In this document: piece by piece, positions 34,915 to 44,998 of the stretch
Layout: every line of letters begins with the position of its first letter
Position numbering within the stretch: position 1 is the first letter of the stretch
Source of the DNA: Mucilaginibacter kameinonensis
Lineage (GTDB): Bacteria > Bacteroidota > Bacteroidia > Sphingobacteriales > Sphingobacteriaceae
Reading direction: 5' to 3'
DNA length: 64,000 nucleotides
NCBI RefSeq assembly: GCF_003675385.1
Contig: NZ_RCWZ01000004.1
Location: 558,001-622,000 of the forward strand
Made by a program: the position numbers and the translations under genes
The notes under the pieces: generated by a model
What the model was told of the DNA's origin: nothing
Database searches by the model: none
What the model saw: only the letters and a program-made list of their open reading frames with translations

Positions 34915-34920
34915 AAAGCA

Positions 34921-35100
34921 ATGATGCAAAAGATCAATCTACAGGTTTTATGGCGGGCTTTAATTGGCCTTGTTGTCCTGTTGCTGGTTATCATGCAAAC
35001 CTGCCTTAAATTGAAGATTACCCAATCAATTCAACTAACTAAAAACGCAGACAGATGTCAATTACAGAGATTGCCGTTAAACGGCCCTTACTCATCATAG
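34921..35100 (+). CDS. possible small single-pass membrane protein
   Basis: Between the adaptor and the pump an ATG at 34921 opens 59 codons with one strong membrane helix (LWRALIGLVVLLLVIMQTCL). The frame overlaps the pump start by 46 bp in a different phase. It would explain the otherwise unusual 140-bp gap, but there is no family support. Confidence 0.3.
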   Translation: MMQKINLQVLWRALIGLVVLLLVIMQTCLKLKITQSIQLTKNADRCQLQRLPLNGPYSS

Positions 35101-38100
35101 TGATTTTTACGGTGCTGTTTATATTTGGCGCCCGGTCATACTTTAGCTTAAACTATAACCTGTTGCCCAAAATAGAAGTGCCTACCGTGTCGGTAAGTAC
35201 GGTTTACCCGGGTGCCGCCGCCGCGGAGGTTGAAACCTCCGTTACCAAAAAGCTGGAAGACGCCTTTTCATCGGTAGAAGGTTTAGATAAAATTAATTCA
35301 ACATCACAGGAAGGTATTTCCAGTGTTGTTGTACAGTTAAAAACCGGTACAGACATTGACCAGGCCGAACGCGATATTCAGCGCAAGGCGGATCAGATCC
35401 AGAATGATTTACCGGATAATATTAATAAACCTATCGTTAACAAGATTAACCTGGAAGATGCCCCGGTTGTAAAAGCCGGCGTCACTTCAAAACAATCGCC
35501 AAAAGAGCTTTATGATTTTGTTGATAAGCAATTACTGCCCCTGCTGCAAAACGTTGCGGGCGTAGGCCAGGTAAATATTATTGGCGGCGATGAGCGCCAG
35601 ATCCAGGTAAATATCGACCAGGATAAAATGAAGGCTTATGGACTTAGTATCGCTTCTGTAACCAATGCCATAGCCAAAGCTAATCAATCGTTCCCGGCAG
35701 GCAGCATCGAAACGCGAAATGAGCAGCAGTCCATCCGCTTTGATGCCAACGTCACCTCAACAGAACAGATCAGCAACCTCATCATTCAGCAACGGCCAAA
35801 GGCAGGGAGTATTTATTTGAAGGATATTGGCGAGGTTGTTGATGCTACGGCTAAAACCACTGCCATTAACCATATCAACGGCATTCCATCTATCGGTGTT
35901 CAAATTGTTAAGCAAACCGATGCTAATGCGGTTGATGTGAGCAAGCATGTTAAAGAAAAATTTACAGAGATAGAAGCCCAATACAAAGCATCAGGATTGA
36001 AATTCACCGTATCATCGGATCAAAGTGTGTACACCCTTAAATCCGCCGACGCGGTTATGGAAGATCTTGGCCTTGCCGTACTGATTGTGGGCGTAGTTAT
36101 GCTGGCTTTCCTGCACAGTTTCCGCAGTTCCATGTTCGTACTGGTGGCTTTGCCATCATCTATCATCCCTACGTTTATTGCCATGTATTTCCTGGGCTTT
36201 TCGCTCAACCTAATGACGTTGATGGCCATGTCATTAGTGGTTGGCATTTTGGTGGATGACTCTATTGTAGTGCTCGAAAACATTTACCGGCACCTGGAAA
36301 TGGGCCGTGATAAAGAAACCGCCGCGCTGGAAGGCCGCAGTGAAATTGGTTTTACAGCATTAGCTATTACACTGGTGGATGTGGTGGTGTTCCTGCCTAT
36401 CTCTTTTGCAGGTGGTATTATCGGTTCCCTGTTACAAGAGTTTTCGCTGGTGGTAGTCTTTTCTACGCTGATGAGCTTATTCGTTTCCTTCACGGTAACG
36501 CCCATGCTTGCCGCCAAATTCGGCAAAATAGAAACCTTGACTAAAAGCACCTTATGGGGTAAACTAAACCTTGGCTTTGAACACTTTATTGATGTTTTAA
36601 AAGAGGATTATGGGAAATTACTTGCCATAGTGCTTCACAAAAAACGCTGGCTGCTCTCGGGTGTTATTGTTCTCATTATCGGCGCGATAACCTTAGTGCC
36701 GGCCGGGTTTGTGGGTGCAGCATTTATTCCAAGTGCAGATCAGGGCGAGTTGCTCATTAACCTGGAGCTTGCACCTTCAGCATCCATTTATCAAACCAAT
36801 ATGATAACGCAGCAGGTAGAGAAACTGATCATGAAGCAGCCCGAAGTAGTCAGGACATTTTCAAGTATTGGATTTATAACAGGCAGTGTTGCCGGAACAA
36901 CCAATAACAGTAACCTTGCCGAAATCACCGTAAATATGGTTGATAAAAAAGAGCGCGACATCACTGCCGAGGAGTTTGGCGGCAAACTGCAAAAAATGTT
37001 AAACGCGAAAATACCTGGTGTAAAAATCACATCGTCACCAACCTCCATTACCGGCGGCGCTAATCAGGCCCCTATCCAGATAGCGGTTAAAGGTGTTGAT
37101 CTGAAAGCTGTACGTAACGTGGCCGAAGCTTATAAAAAGATAGTGGCCAAAGTACCGGGAACCCGCTTTGTTGAACTTTCAGTAAAAGATCAAAAACCTC
37201 AGGTTGAAGTAAACCTGAACCGCGAAAAAATGACCTTGCTGGGCATTGATGCCAGCCAGGTTGGCGCGGCGCTTCAAAATGCCTTTAGCGGCAATGATGA
37301 CAGCAAGTTTAAACAGGATGGCAACGAATATGATATCCTGATAAGCCTGGATAGTTATGACCGCTCGGATATTAACAATGTAAGGAATCTTTCATTCACC
37401 AATGCCGACGGACAAACATTCGTGCTCAGCCAGTTTGCTGAAGTAAAAGAAGGACTTGGCGAAAGCGTTTTGCAAAGGATTGACAGATTGGGTTCTATTA
37501 CTGTAAACTCTTACGTTGTTGGTCGCCCGTCAGGTTCGGTTACTGCTGATATTAAAAAGAAGTTACCAGAGGTTAAATTGCCGCAGGGTGTTTCGGTTGA
37601 GTTTTTGGGTGATGCTAAGAACCAGGCCGATGCTTTTGGAAGTTTATTTTTCGCCCTTGGTGTGGCTATTGTTTTGGTTTACCTGATCATGGTTGCCCTT
37701 TATGAAAACGCTATATATCCTTTTGTGGTTCTGTTTTCTATCCCGGTTGCTTTGGTGGGTGCCTTGCTGGCCCTGGCTTTAACCATGCAAACATTGAATA
37801 TATTCTCGCTCATTGGTGTGATCATGTTACTTGGTTTAGTAGCTAAAAATGCCATTCTGATAGTGGATTTTACCAATCATCTCAAGGCACAGGGATATGC
37901 TGTTAAAAATGCTCTGATTGAAGCAGGAAAGGAAAGGTTAAGACCTATCCTCATGACCACCCTCGCCATGATATTAGGTATGCTTCCTATTGCCATAGCC
38001 AGCGGTGCCGGTGCCGAGATAAAAAATGGCATGGCATGGGTAATCATCGGTGGCTTAACAAGTTCCATGATCCTTACCCTTTTTGTTGTGCCATCCATGT

Positions 38101-38180
38101 ACCTTATTATAGAAAACCTGCTCCTGAAGTTCAAGAGCAAGAAAACAAGCACAAAAACACCGCTTTTAGAAGCTCAATAA
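35055..38180 (+). CDS. RND multidrug efflux transporter (AcrB/HAE type)
   Basis: The 1041-residue inner-membrane pump begins with VKRPLLIIVIFTVLFIFGA and has two large periplasmic loops, twelve expected membrane helices, and TM4 with VVGILVDDSIVVLENI carrying the proton-relay Asp pair. The second half repeats the pattern (GLVAKNAILIVDF, ERLRPILMTTLAMILGMLP). It exports small hydrophobic compounds with proton motive force. The operon order (channel, adaptor, pump) and the LytTR sites suggest envelope-stress or drug induction. Length is normal. Confidence 0.95.
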   Translation: MSITEIAVKRPLLIIVIFTVLFIFGARSYFSLNYNLLPKIEVPTVSVSTVYPGAAAAEVETSVTKKLEDAFSSVEGLDKINSTSQEGISSVVVQLKTGTDIDQAERDIQRKADQIQNDLPDNINKPIVNKINLEDAPVVKAGVTSKQSPKELYDFVDKQLLPLLQNVAGVGQVNIIGGDERQIQVNIDQDKMKAYGLSIASVTNAIAKANQSFPAGSIETRNEQQSIRFDANVTSTEQISNLIIQQRPKAGSIYLKDIGEVVDATAKTTAINHINGIPSIGVQIVKQTDANAVDVSKHVKEKFTEIEAQYKASGLKFTVSSDQSVYTLKSADAVMEDLGLAVLIVGVVMLAFLHSFRSSMFVLVALPSSIIPTFIAMYFLGFSLNLMTLMAMSLVVGILVDDSIVVLENIYRHLEMGRDKETAALEGRSEIGFTALAITLVDVVVFLPISFAGGIIGSLLQEFSLVVVFSTLMSLFVSFTVTPMLAAKFGKIETLTKSTLWGKLNLGFEHFIDVLKEDYGKLLAIVLHKKRWLLSGVIVLIIGAITLVPAGFVGAAFIPSADQGELLINLELAPSASIYQTNMITQQVEKLIMKQPEVVRTFSSIGFITGSVAGTTNNSNLAEITVNMVDKKERDITAEEFGGKLQKMLNAKIPGVKITSSPTSITGGANQAPIQIAVKGVDLKAVRNVAEAYKKIVAKVPGTRFVELSVKDQKPQVEVNLNREKMTLLGIDASQVGAALQNAFSGNDDSKFKQDGNEYDILISLDSYDRSDINNVRNLSFTNADGQTFVLSQFAEVKEGLGESVLQRIDRLGSITVNSYVVGRPSGSVTADIKKKLPEVKLPQGVSVEFLGDAKNQADAFGSLFFALGVAIVLVYLIMVALYENAIYPFVVLFSIPVALVGALLALALTMQTLNIFSLIGVIMLLGLVAKNAILIVDFTNHLKAQGYAVKNALIEAGKERLRPILMTTLAMILGMLPIAIASGAGAEIKNGMAWVIIGGLTSSMILTLFVVPSMYLIIENLLLKFKSKKTSTKTPLLEAQ

Positions 38181-38280
38181 TTAACATCTACATATGGTTC
38201 ATTGTTGCCGGGCAAGTGACTAACATCCCTTGCCCGGGATTTGGCTTTGCTTTGTCCAACTGTTTTATTCCGAATCTCCT

Positions 38281-39300
38281 ATGAAAATCAAATTTTATCT
38301 TGGCACTATTGTGCTGAGCACCTTATTTACAACCTCATTCGCACAAACCAACCCGTTGACCAGACAACGTATGATCGATTCGCTGAAAATGTCGGCCCTG
38401 TCTGATTATGCGACCCGCTATCCTATTTTAAGGCAAGGATCTATAGCTACCGATATTTTAGGCGCACGCACCATAAAAGGCGAGCTTAGTGGTCATGATC
38501 TTTACGAAGGCAAAACAAACATCAGCCGTATCAGGGCGGCCTTTAAAATACCGTTGGCAGAGTGGGGTAAAAACACCATAACAGGTGTAGTAAGCTACCA
38601 GCAAATCCATTTTGATACCAAAGGTATCACCAGTTACAATCCGGCGTTTTCTACCGCAAACCAAAGCCTGAGCAAATCAACAGTTGGCTTCACAGCTACA
38701 TTCAGCCGGTTGGATAGTATTTTTAACCACCCGGTAACCTATTCGGTAAGCGTATCCGGACTTACAGATGAGCTCAGCTCCGTAAAAAGGATAAACTACA
38801 GCGGTACATTTAATGTTCCGCTTAGCCGCAAGGCTACTTCATCATGGTCGGTTGGTGTCGCGGTAATTATCGATCCGTCATCTGTAGCACCGGTTGTACC
38901 ATTTGTAAGCTACTGGCATAAATTTAAAGATGCCAACCTTGATCTTTTTGTTGATATCCCTTACCGAGTTGCTTTAAGAAAACAACTATCCAAAAAGAGC
39001 TGGGTATTTGCAGGCAGTGAGTTAGGTGGCAGTCTTTTCTTTTTTGATCTGAACCAGCCTTCGTTACCACAAAACAATATATATACATCATTGGATATCA
39101 AAACAGGCGCAACCCTGGAATACATGCTGACCAAAAAACTTGTATTCGGTGTTAGCGGAGGAATTTTTACCACTGCCCAGGCCCGCATGTTCGACCACAA
39201 CGCCAAACCAAACGACTATTTTTTCAGAACATCCAACGGTTCTGCGCCTTATGTAGGTTTTTCGCTTTCATTTTTGCCATTCCTTAAAAGTTTGAGATAA
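38281..39300 (+). CDS. outer-membrane beta-barrel protein after the RND pump
   Basis: The 339-residue protein from ATG 38281 has a signal peptide (MKIKFYLGTIVLSTLFTTSF) and alternating polar and hydrophobic strands ending in FLPFLKSLR, as in outer-membrane barrels of the DUF6268-like kind. A TTG at 38230 gives a longer frame without sense. It starts 100 bp after the pump and may be the fourth gene of the operon. Its cargo is unknown. Confidence 0.7.
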   Translation: MKIKFYLGTIVLSTLFTTSFAQTNPLTRQRMIDSLKMSALSDYATRYPILRQGSIATDILGARTIKGELSGHDLYEGKTNISRIRAAFKIPLAEWGKNTITGVVSYQQIHFDTKGITSYNPAFSTANQSLSKSTVGFTATFSRLDSIFNHPVTYSVSVSGLTDELSSVKRINYSGTFNVPLSRKATSSWSVGVAVIIDPSSVAPVVPFVSYWHKFKDANLDLFVDIPYRVALRKQLSKKSWVFAGSELGGSLFFFDLNQPSLPQNNIYTSLDIKTGATLEYMLTKKLVFGVSGGIFTTAQARMFDHNAKPNDYFFRTSNGSAPYVGFSLSFLPFLKSLR

Positions 39301-40146
39301 CGCAAGCTGGATCTCATAATAGAAATTTCGGCAGATTTGATCGTTTTTTAAATTTTCGAAGCATCAGGGAATAAAAAATTGGGGGGATAGCATGGTTAGG
39401 GAACAAAACTTATGTTATTGACTTTGTTCTTTCTTCAGCAGCGCATCGCCAAGTTCCCGCGAAATTGCAATTATAGCCTTCATTTTACCCTTGCCTATCT
39501 ATTGATGACGATTTGCTACTGACTGCCAGATGTGAAATGGCCTTGTTTCAAACAGAACAACTTAATTTTTTAGTATTTGATCCGGAGAGTTAGCAATGGC
39601 ATTTGGTAGACACTATATCCGAATTTAGTCGGATCGCCGTCAAAAAAGGAATGGTTGATCAGGCCTTTTTAAAAACGATGAGCAAAAGTCTCTATCCCCT
39701 GATTGTGATCGAACAAAAGGTCTTCTGTATCTATACATATGCTTATTTACAAAATATTCCCCAATAAACCGGATTTCTCCATTTCTTAAAACCCTATCTC
39801 GCCCAACCGCGTTAAAGATTGACGAGAAAACCCCCCAGCGCGAAATGTAAGCGAAGACTGGCAACAAAAGCCAGGCCAGAGGCAACGCTATAAATACTTA
39901 ACTCATTCCTGATAAGCTCACCTGCTTGTTCATCTTAATTTTGCTGCCAGGCCGCTGTTTCCGACTCCTGGTTATACCTGTAGGTTAAGTTTTCCCAACG
40001 ATTTTCATTAACATAAAAAATTATATTCAAAAATCTTCACCTAATCTACATCAATAAAAGTAACAATCTGTTCATTTTTTTTCATTTTCCTCTTACGGTT
40101 CCCTCTCCCCTTCCCGTCATATCTACAAACCCGCTAAAAAACGGCC
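39301..40146. other. 846-bp intergenic region with repeat copy D before fecR
   Basis: There is no credible gene. It holds repeat copy D (39807-39890). A hairpin ATCCGA-ATTTAG-TCGGAT lies near 39617-39634. The minus-strand frame 39885-39640 encodes a peptide whose start (LLLPVFAYISRWGVFSSIFN) is similar to the one at copy B. The final 150 bp are T- and C-rich like the leader of the NUC1 gene. The fecR promoter should be here, but I find no consensus box. Confidence 0.5.
39807..39890 (+). repeat. dispersed intergenic repeat, copy D
   Basis: It shows CCGCGTTAAAGATTGACG, GGCAACAAAAGCCAGGCC and GAGGCAACGCTA in the order of copies B and C. The central GCAAG/CTTGC hairpin is degraded. Similarity to copy B also extends upstream (GCTTATTTAC against CGTTATTTAC). 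Confidence 0.7.
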
Positions 40147-41262
40147 ATGGAAAAGGAACAACTCAAAGTACTGTTTAAGAAATACCACGAAGGCACCTGC
40201 ACCGAGGAAGAAAAAACTTTACTGGAAAGCTGGTATTTACAATATAACGAACATGAGGTTGACCTCCCTGCCCGTAAAATAGCGGCTATCGGCAAACGAA
40301 TCTTCCGTGAGCTCCCCGGGAACGAATCCTCCTTCCTAAGAATAGGTGTAGTGATCACACTGGCTGCCGTCTTGATCGGGTTATTGATCTCCGTTACCGT
40401 AAAACTCGTTTTCGATAACCCATCTGAAAAAAACATAACCGCCGTCCATGATATACCACCCGGGTCCAATAAAGCTATACTAACCCTGGCTGGCGGCAAA
40501 AGAATCGACCTGAACCGGGCAGCAAACGGCCGGCTTGCTACGCAAGGCGGTATCCAGATCGTCAAAAACGCGAACGGACAATTAACCTACAGGAACGGAG
40601 AAACCACAACTGTTGACGAAACCCTCTCCAATACAATCACTACCCCGAACAGCGGGCAATGGTTCGTTGCACTACCCGACGGCACCAAAGTCTGGCTCAA
40701 TAACGCCTCATCGTTTACGTACCCCGCTTCCTTCGCCCATCAGAAAGAGCGTATCGTACAACTAAACGGGGAAGCTTATTTCGAGGTCGCCAAAGATAAG
40801 GCCCATCCCTTTATCGTCAGGACGGGGCAGCAGGAGATCAGGGTCCTGGGCACCCATTTCAACGTAAACGCCTTTACGGACGAACTCTCGGTAAGGACCA
40901 CGCTCCTGGAAGGAAGCGTCCGGGTTATGTTGTCGGCCAGGCAAGCCGCGAAAATCCTGAGCCCCGGGCAGCAATCCTTACTGGCCGGTAACAGCCTGAC
41001 TATTCGCGCTGTCGACCCGCAACAGGCCATCGCCTGGAAAAACGGTTATTTCCGTTTCAATAATGAAAAAATCCAGAGCATCATGCGGCAACTGTCCAGA
41101 TGGTACGACATCGAAGTCCGCTACGAGGGTCCCGTTCCAACAGAAGCGATGAACGGCAAAGTATCCCGCTACAAAAATATAAGCCAGGTGCTAAAGGCCC
41201 TTGAGGCAACCGGAACTGTCCGCTTTAAAGCGGAAGGAAGGAGGGTAACCGTTATGAAGTAA
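40147..41262 (+). CDS. FecR-type anti-sigma factor
   Basis: The 371-residue protein has a short cytoplasmic N-terminus, a membrane segment near 60-82 (IGVVITLAAVLIGLLISVTV) and a FecR domain (GKRIDLNRAANG, ALPDGTKVWLNNASSFTYP, VRTGQQEIRVLGTHFNVNAF). A C-terminal DUF4974/STN-like part follows (NNEKIQSIMRQLSRWYDIEV). It would hold an ECF sigma factor until the SusC STN domain signals substrate. No sigma gene is adjacent; the only ECF gene in the window is at 16795. It precedes the SusC gene by 164 bp. Confidence 0.9.
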   Translation: MEKEQLKVLFKKYHEGTCTEEEKTLLESWYLQYNEHEVDLPARKIAAIGKRIFRELPGNESSFLRIGVVITLAAVLIGLLISVTVKLVFDNPSEKNITAVHDIPPGSNKAILTLAGGKRIDLNRAANGRLATQGGIQIVKNANGQLTYRNGETTTVDETLSNTITTPNSGQWFVALPDGTKVWLNNASSFTYPASFAHQKERIVQLNGEAYFEVAKDKAHPFIVRTGQQEIRVLGTHFNVNAFTDELSVRTTLLEGSVRVMLSARQAAKILSPGQQSLLAGNSLTIRAVDPQQAIAWKNGYFRFNNEKIQSIMRQLSRWYDIEVRYEGPVPTEAMNGKVSRYKNISQVLKALEATGTVRFKAEGRRVTVMK

Positions 41263-41288
41263 TGTTTAACGATCAGTTTAGTTAATTA

Positions 41289-41324
41289 AAGCCAGGAAAC
41301 CGGCAGCAACCGGTGACCTGGCTT
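41289..41324 (+). promoter_or_regulatory. strong hairpin between fecR and susC
   Basis: AAGCCAGG (41289-41296) pairs with CCTGGCTT (41317-41324) and the inner ACCGG with CCGGT (41310-41314). No U-run follows. It may terminate partly or mark an mRNA end that lets susC be expressed differently from fecR. Confidence 0.6.
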
Positions 41325-41426
41325 AAGGCCTGACTACCTAATAATTTATTCAACTATTATTTACCGCGCCGCGCCTCCCCCATCTCGACAATGAACAGGC
41401 ACGGTGCTTAAAGCCATGCGCAACAA

Positions 41427-44400
41427 ATGTACAGTTTTTACCCTAAAAACCTGGTGCAGCCACCTGGCCGCGCCCCCAAATTCCTGCTGGTTATGAAGCT
41501 GACGGTCCTTCTTTTCATCACGGCCATCCTTCAGGTAAGCGCGACATCATTCGCACAAAAAGTCACCTTATCCGAGAAGGATACACCGCTGTCCCAGGTA
41601 TTTGAAAAGATCAGCAACCAGACAGGTTACGATTTTCTTTTACCGGACGGCATCCTGAAAACCGCCAGGCCGGTTACCATCAGGATCCAAAATGAAGAGC
41701 TTGCCCTTGCCCTGAAAAAGATTTTCGAATACCAGCCCCTGTCCTACACCGTCCAGGACAGGATCATCATTGTGTCAGCTCCCCAAAAACAGCCGGTCCC
41801 TGATCTGAAAGAAGAAGCGCGCGCCGATTCCCTTATCATTAGAGGCAGGGTAACGGATACGGCCGGCAAGGCCTTGCCCGGTGCAACGATCAGGGCCCGG
41901 AACAGGCATGCAGTGCAGGCGGCCTCTGACGGAACCTTTCAGATCAATGCCCGGGGCGGTGACGAAATCGATATCACTTATATCGGCTTTTTGCCTTATT
42001 CTTTCAAGGCCGCGCCGGGCATGACTTTTCAAAACATTAAACTCTTACCCGTTTCATCAAAAATCGAGGAGATCAACGTAGTTTCCACCGGTTACCAAAC
42101 GATTTCAAGAGAACGCGCAACAGGGTCGTTTTCCAAGGTCGACAATGCCCTGCTGAACCGGCGGATCGGAACGAACGTACTCGACCGCCTGGAAGATGTT
42201 GTTCCCGGCCTTCTTTTCAACCGGAACACGATCACCACGGGACCGGGAACCGCCAGCCAGAGTTCCATTAATATCCGGGGACAAAATACGATCTACGGCA
42301 ACGCCAGTCCGCTGATCGTCGTGGACAACTTTCCCTATGACGGCGATATCAACAATATCAACCCGAACGATGTGGAAAGTGTCACCGTCCTCAAGGACGC
42401 GGCAGCCGCGTCTATCTGGGGTGCAAGGGCAGGGAACGGTGTTATCGTGTTGACTTTAAAAAAGGGAAAACTGAACGCGCCGGTGCAGATCTCCCTCAGT
42501 TCCAATGTCACGGTTGGTGCTAAGCCTGACCTGTTTTATACATCCCAGATATCCTCTTCAGACTTTATCGATATCGAAAAGCTGCTTTTTTCACAGGGCT
42601 TTTATGATGGCACGCAGCAGTCACCGTACCATGCCGCGCTGACGCCGGTCGTGGACCTGTTGTACCAGGAAAAGAGCGGGGCGATCTCCTCGGCGGATGC
42701 CGGTGCGCAGATCGACGCGCTGCGAAAGTACGATACGAGGAACGACCTGAATAAATATTTTTACCGCAACAGTGTAGCGCAGCAGCATACACTGAATATC
42801 AGCGGCGGATCGGACGACCAGCGTTATTTTATTTCGGCGGGTTACGACAAGAACCTGAACAGCTTCAAAGCGAACAGTTACGACCGGGTTACGGTCAATG
42901 CCAATAACACCTATTCCTTCTTTCATAAAAAGCTGGAACTGGGTACAGCTGTATATTACACCAGGACCAATTCACAGCCCAATATCAGCCTCTACAACCT
43001 TAACTATACCAACGCGCCGAGCTCACCGTTTTACCCCTACGCCCGGCTTGCCGATGACCAGGGCACCCCCCTTCCTGTGGTCAACCTTTACGACGCCAAA
43101 TTCGTACAGGGCGTGTCCCAGCAAGGGCTCCTCAACTGGCAGTACCGCCCCCTTGAAGAACTGGACCTGATCAATAACCACATTATTTCCGATAGCTACC
43201 GCATCAATATAAGCCTCAAGTACCAGGTATTGCCATCGCTGAACGCGGAGGTACGCTACCAGTACGAATATACCCACAGTGACGGCAGGAACCTGCAAAG
43301 CCAGGATACTTATTACACCCGGGACCTGATCAATTCCTATACGCAGGTAGCGGAAAACGGAACCCTCACCTACGGCATACCCCTGGGTGGGATCCTGGAC
43401 CAGTCCAATACAGCTGTCAGGACCTATAATATCCGCGGGCAACTCAACTATGCCCATACTTTTGGTCAGAAAAATGAAATTTATGCACTCGCGGGCATTG
43501 AACAGAAGCAATCCGTAACCCAGACGGACGCGAACCGGTATTACGGGTATGACCCCGCGCACGCCACCTTACAACCCGTCGCCTACAATACCGAACTGCC
43601 TTTGTTCCTTTACCCCGGCTACACCGGCAGTGTGCCCTTCAATGATTATGAGAACAGGCTTACTGACCGGTACAGGTCATATTTTGCAAACGCGGGTTAC
43701 ACTTTTGACAGGCGTTACCTGCTGACCGCAAGCGCGCGTCTGGATCAAAGTAATATCTTCGGCGTAAAAACAAACCAAAAAGGCGTCCCCCTGTACAGTT
43801 TCGGGGCGGGTTGGAATGTAAGCAACGAACAGTTTTACCATGCTGGATGGCTGCCTTACCTGAAATTAAGGACAAGTTTCGGATACAACGGCAACGTATT
43901 TAAAGGACTGTCGGCCTATACGACGGCGATACCCTCGACCTCCTATAATTATTTCCCCAACACCGGGCTTCCCTATTCCAGTGTCCAAAACCCGCCCAAC
44001 CCGGAACTGAGGTGGGAGCGGGTAAAAGTGATCAATATCGGGACCGACTTCAGCAGCAAAAATGGCAGGGTGAGCGGGACCATCGAATATTACCATAAAA
44101 ATGGCTACGACCTGATCGGCCGCTCGGCATTTGACCCTACATCCGGGATATCATCCTTCACAGGCAATAATGCCGATACGAAGGGGCATGGTTTTGACAT
44201 TACGGTCAACACCAGGAACCTGGACGGAAAATTCAAATGGCTGACGACTTTTATTTACAGTCACGTAAACGATGTGGTAACGGATTATACCGTAGTGCCC
44301 GCAGCCTATTCCCTGACTATCGCACAGGGGATACCCTACCGGGACAAACCGCTTTTCGGCATCTACAGCCGGAGCTGGGCCGGACTCGATCCGCAGAATG

Positions 44401-44981
44401 GTGATCCCCAGGGGTACCTCAACAACCAGGTAAGCAAAAATTACGATGCGCTTACCAGCGGGACGAATTATGACAACCTGGTCTATAATGGCTCGGCTAT
44501 TCCAACTTCATTCGGCTCGCTCCGGAATACGTTTTCCTATGATAGGCTTAGCCTTTCTTTTAATATCAGTTACCGGCTGGGCTACTATTTCCGGAAGAAT
44601 TCCATTTTGTATGCCAACTTACTTACCGGCCTGGGCGGCAGCGGGGATTACGCCCAACGATGGCAGAAACCGGGCGATGAAATGCGCACTTATGTCCCGT
44701 CTATGCCGGCGACAGCGGACGGGTTCAGGGACTTCTTCTACTCGACCTCCTCCGCGCTGGTCGCCAAAGGCGACCATATCAGGCTCCAGGATATCAGCCT
44801 TGGCTATGACCTCAGCAGGGAGCAGATCAGAGGCCTGCCCTTTTCCATGGTCCACTTTTATGCCTACGCCAATAACCTGGGAATTCTCTGGAAAGCCAAC
44901 CATTTCGGCCTGGACCCGGATTTCCCGCAAAGCCCTCCGCCCCCCCGGACCGTCGCATTCGGTGTAAAAATTGATTTATAA
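41427..44981 (+). CDS. SusC-like TonB-dependent receptor with STN signalling domain
   Basis: The 1184-residue outer-membrane receptor has a signal peptide ending in TSFAQ, an STN domain at about 46-118 (LSQVFEKISNQTGYDFLL) and a carboxypeptidase-regulatory-like domain at about 137-205 (GRVTDTAGKALPGATIRA). The plug follows from about 215 (NVVSTGYQTISRERATGSFS), then a 22-strand barrel ending in FGVKIDL. It imports a substrate captured by SusD and tells FecR through the STN domain. The substrate is not evident, since no glycan-degrading enzyme is linked; a peptide or redox-related ligand fits the thioredoxin-like neighbours. The SusD gene follows after 17 bp. Confidence 0.94.
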   Translation: MYSFYPKNLVQPPGRAPKFLLVMKLTVLLFITAILQVSATSFAQKVTLSEKDTPLSQVFEKISNQTGYDFLLPDGILKTARPVTIRIQNEELALALKKIFEYQPLSYTVQDRIIIVSAPQKQPVPDLKEEARADSLIIRGRVTDTAGKALPGATIRARNRHAVQAASDGTFQINARGGDEIDITYIGFLPYSFKAAPGMTFQNIKLLPVSSKIEEINVVSTGYQTISRERATGSFSKVDNALLNRRIGTNVLDRLEDVVPGLLFNRNTITTGPGTASQSSINIRGQNTIYGNASPLIVVDNFPYDGDINNINPNDVESVTVLKDAAAASIWGARAGNGVIVLTLKKGKLNAPVQISLSSNVTVGAKPDLFYTSQISSSDFIDIEKLLFSQGFYDGTQQSPYHAALTPVVDLLYQEKSGAISSADAGAQIDALRKYDTRNDLNKYFYRNSVAQQHTLNISGGSDDQRYFISAGYDKNLNSFKANSYDRVTVNANNTYSFFHKKLELGTAVYYTRTNSQPNISLYNLNYTNAPSSPFYPYARLADDQGTPLPVVNLYDAKFVQGVSQQGLLNWQYRPLEELDLINNHIISDSYRINISLKYQVLPSLNAEVRYQYEYTHSDGRNLQSQDTYYTRDLINSYTQVAENGTLTYGIPLGGILDQSNTAVRTYNIRGQLNYAHTFGQKNEIYALAGIEQKQSVTQTDANRYYGYDPAHATLQPVAYNTELPLFLYPGYTGSVPFNDYENRLTDRYRSYFANAGYTFDRRYLLTASARLDQSNIFGVKTNQKGVPLYSFGAGWNVSNEQFYHAGWLPYLKLRTSFGYNGNVFKGLSAYTTAIPSTSYNYFPNTGLPYSSVQNPPNPELRWERVKVINIGTDFSSKNGRVSGTIEYYHKNGYDLIGRSAFDPTSGISSFTGNNADTKGHGFDITVNTRNLDGKFKWLTTFIYSHVNDVVTDYTVVPAAYSLTIAQGIPYRDKPLFGIYSRSWAGLDPQNGDPQGYLNNQVSKNYDALTSGTNYDNLVYNGSAIPTSFGSLRNTFSYDRLSLSFNISYRLGYYFRKNSILYANLLTGLGGSGDYAQRWQKPGDEMRTYVPSMPATADGFRDFFYSTSSALVAKGDHIRLQDISLGYDLSREQIRGLPFSMVHFYAYANNLGILWKANHFGLDPDFPQSPPPPRTVAFGVKIDL

Positions 44982-44998
44982 ACCCTTAGCTGATTCAA

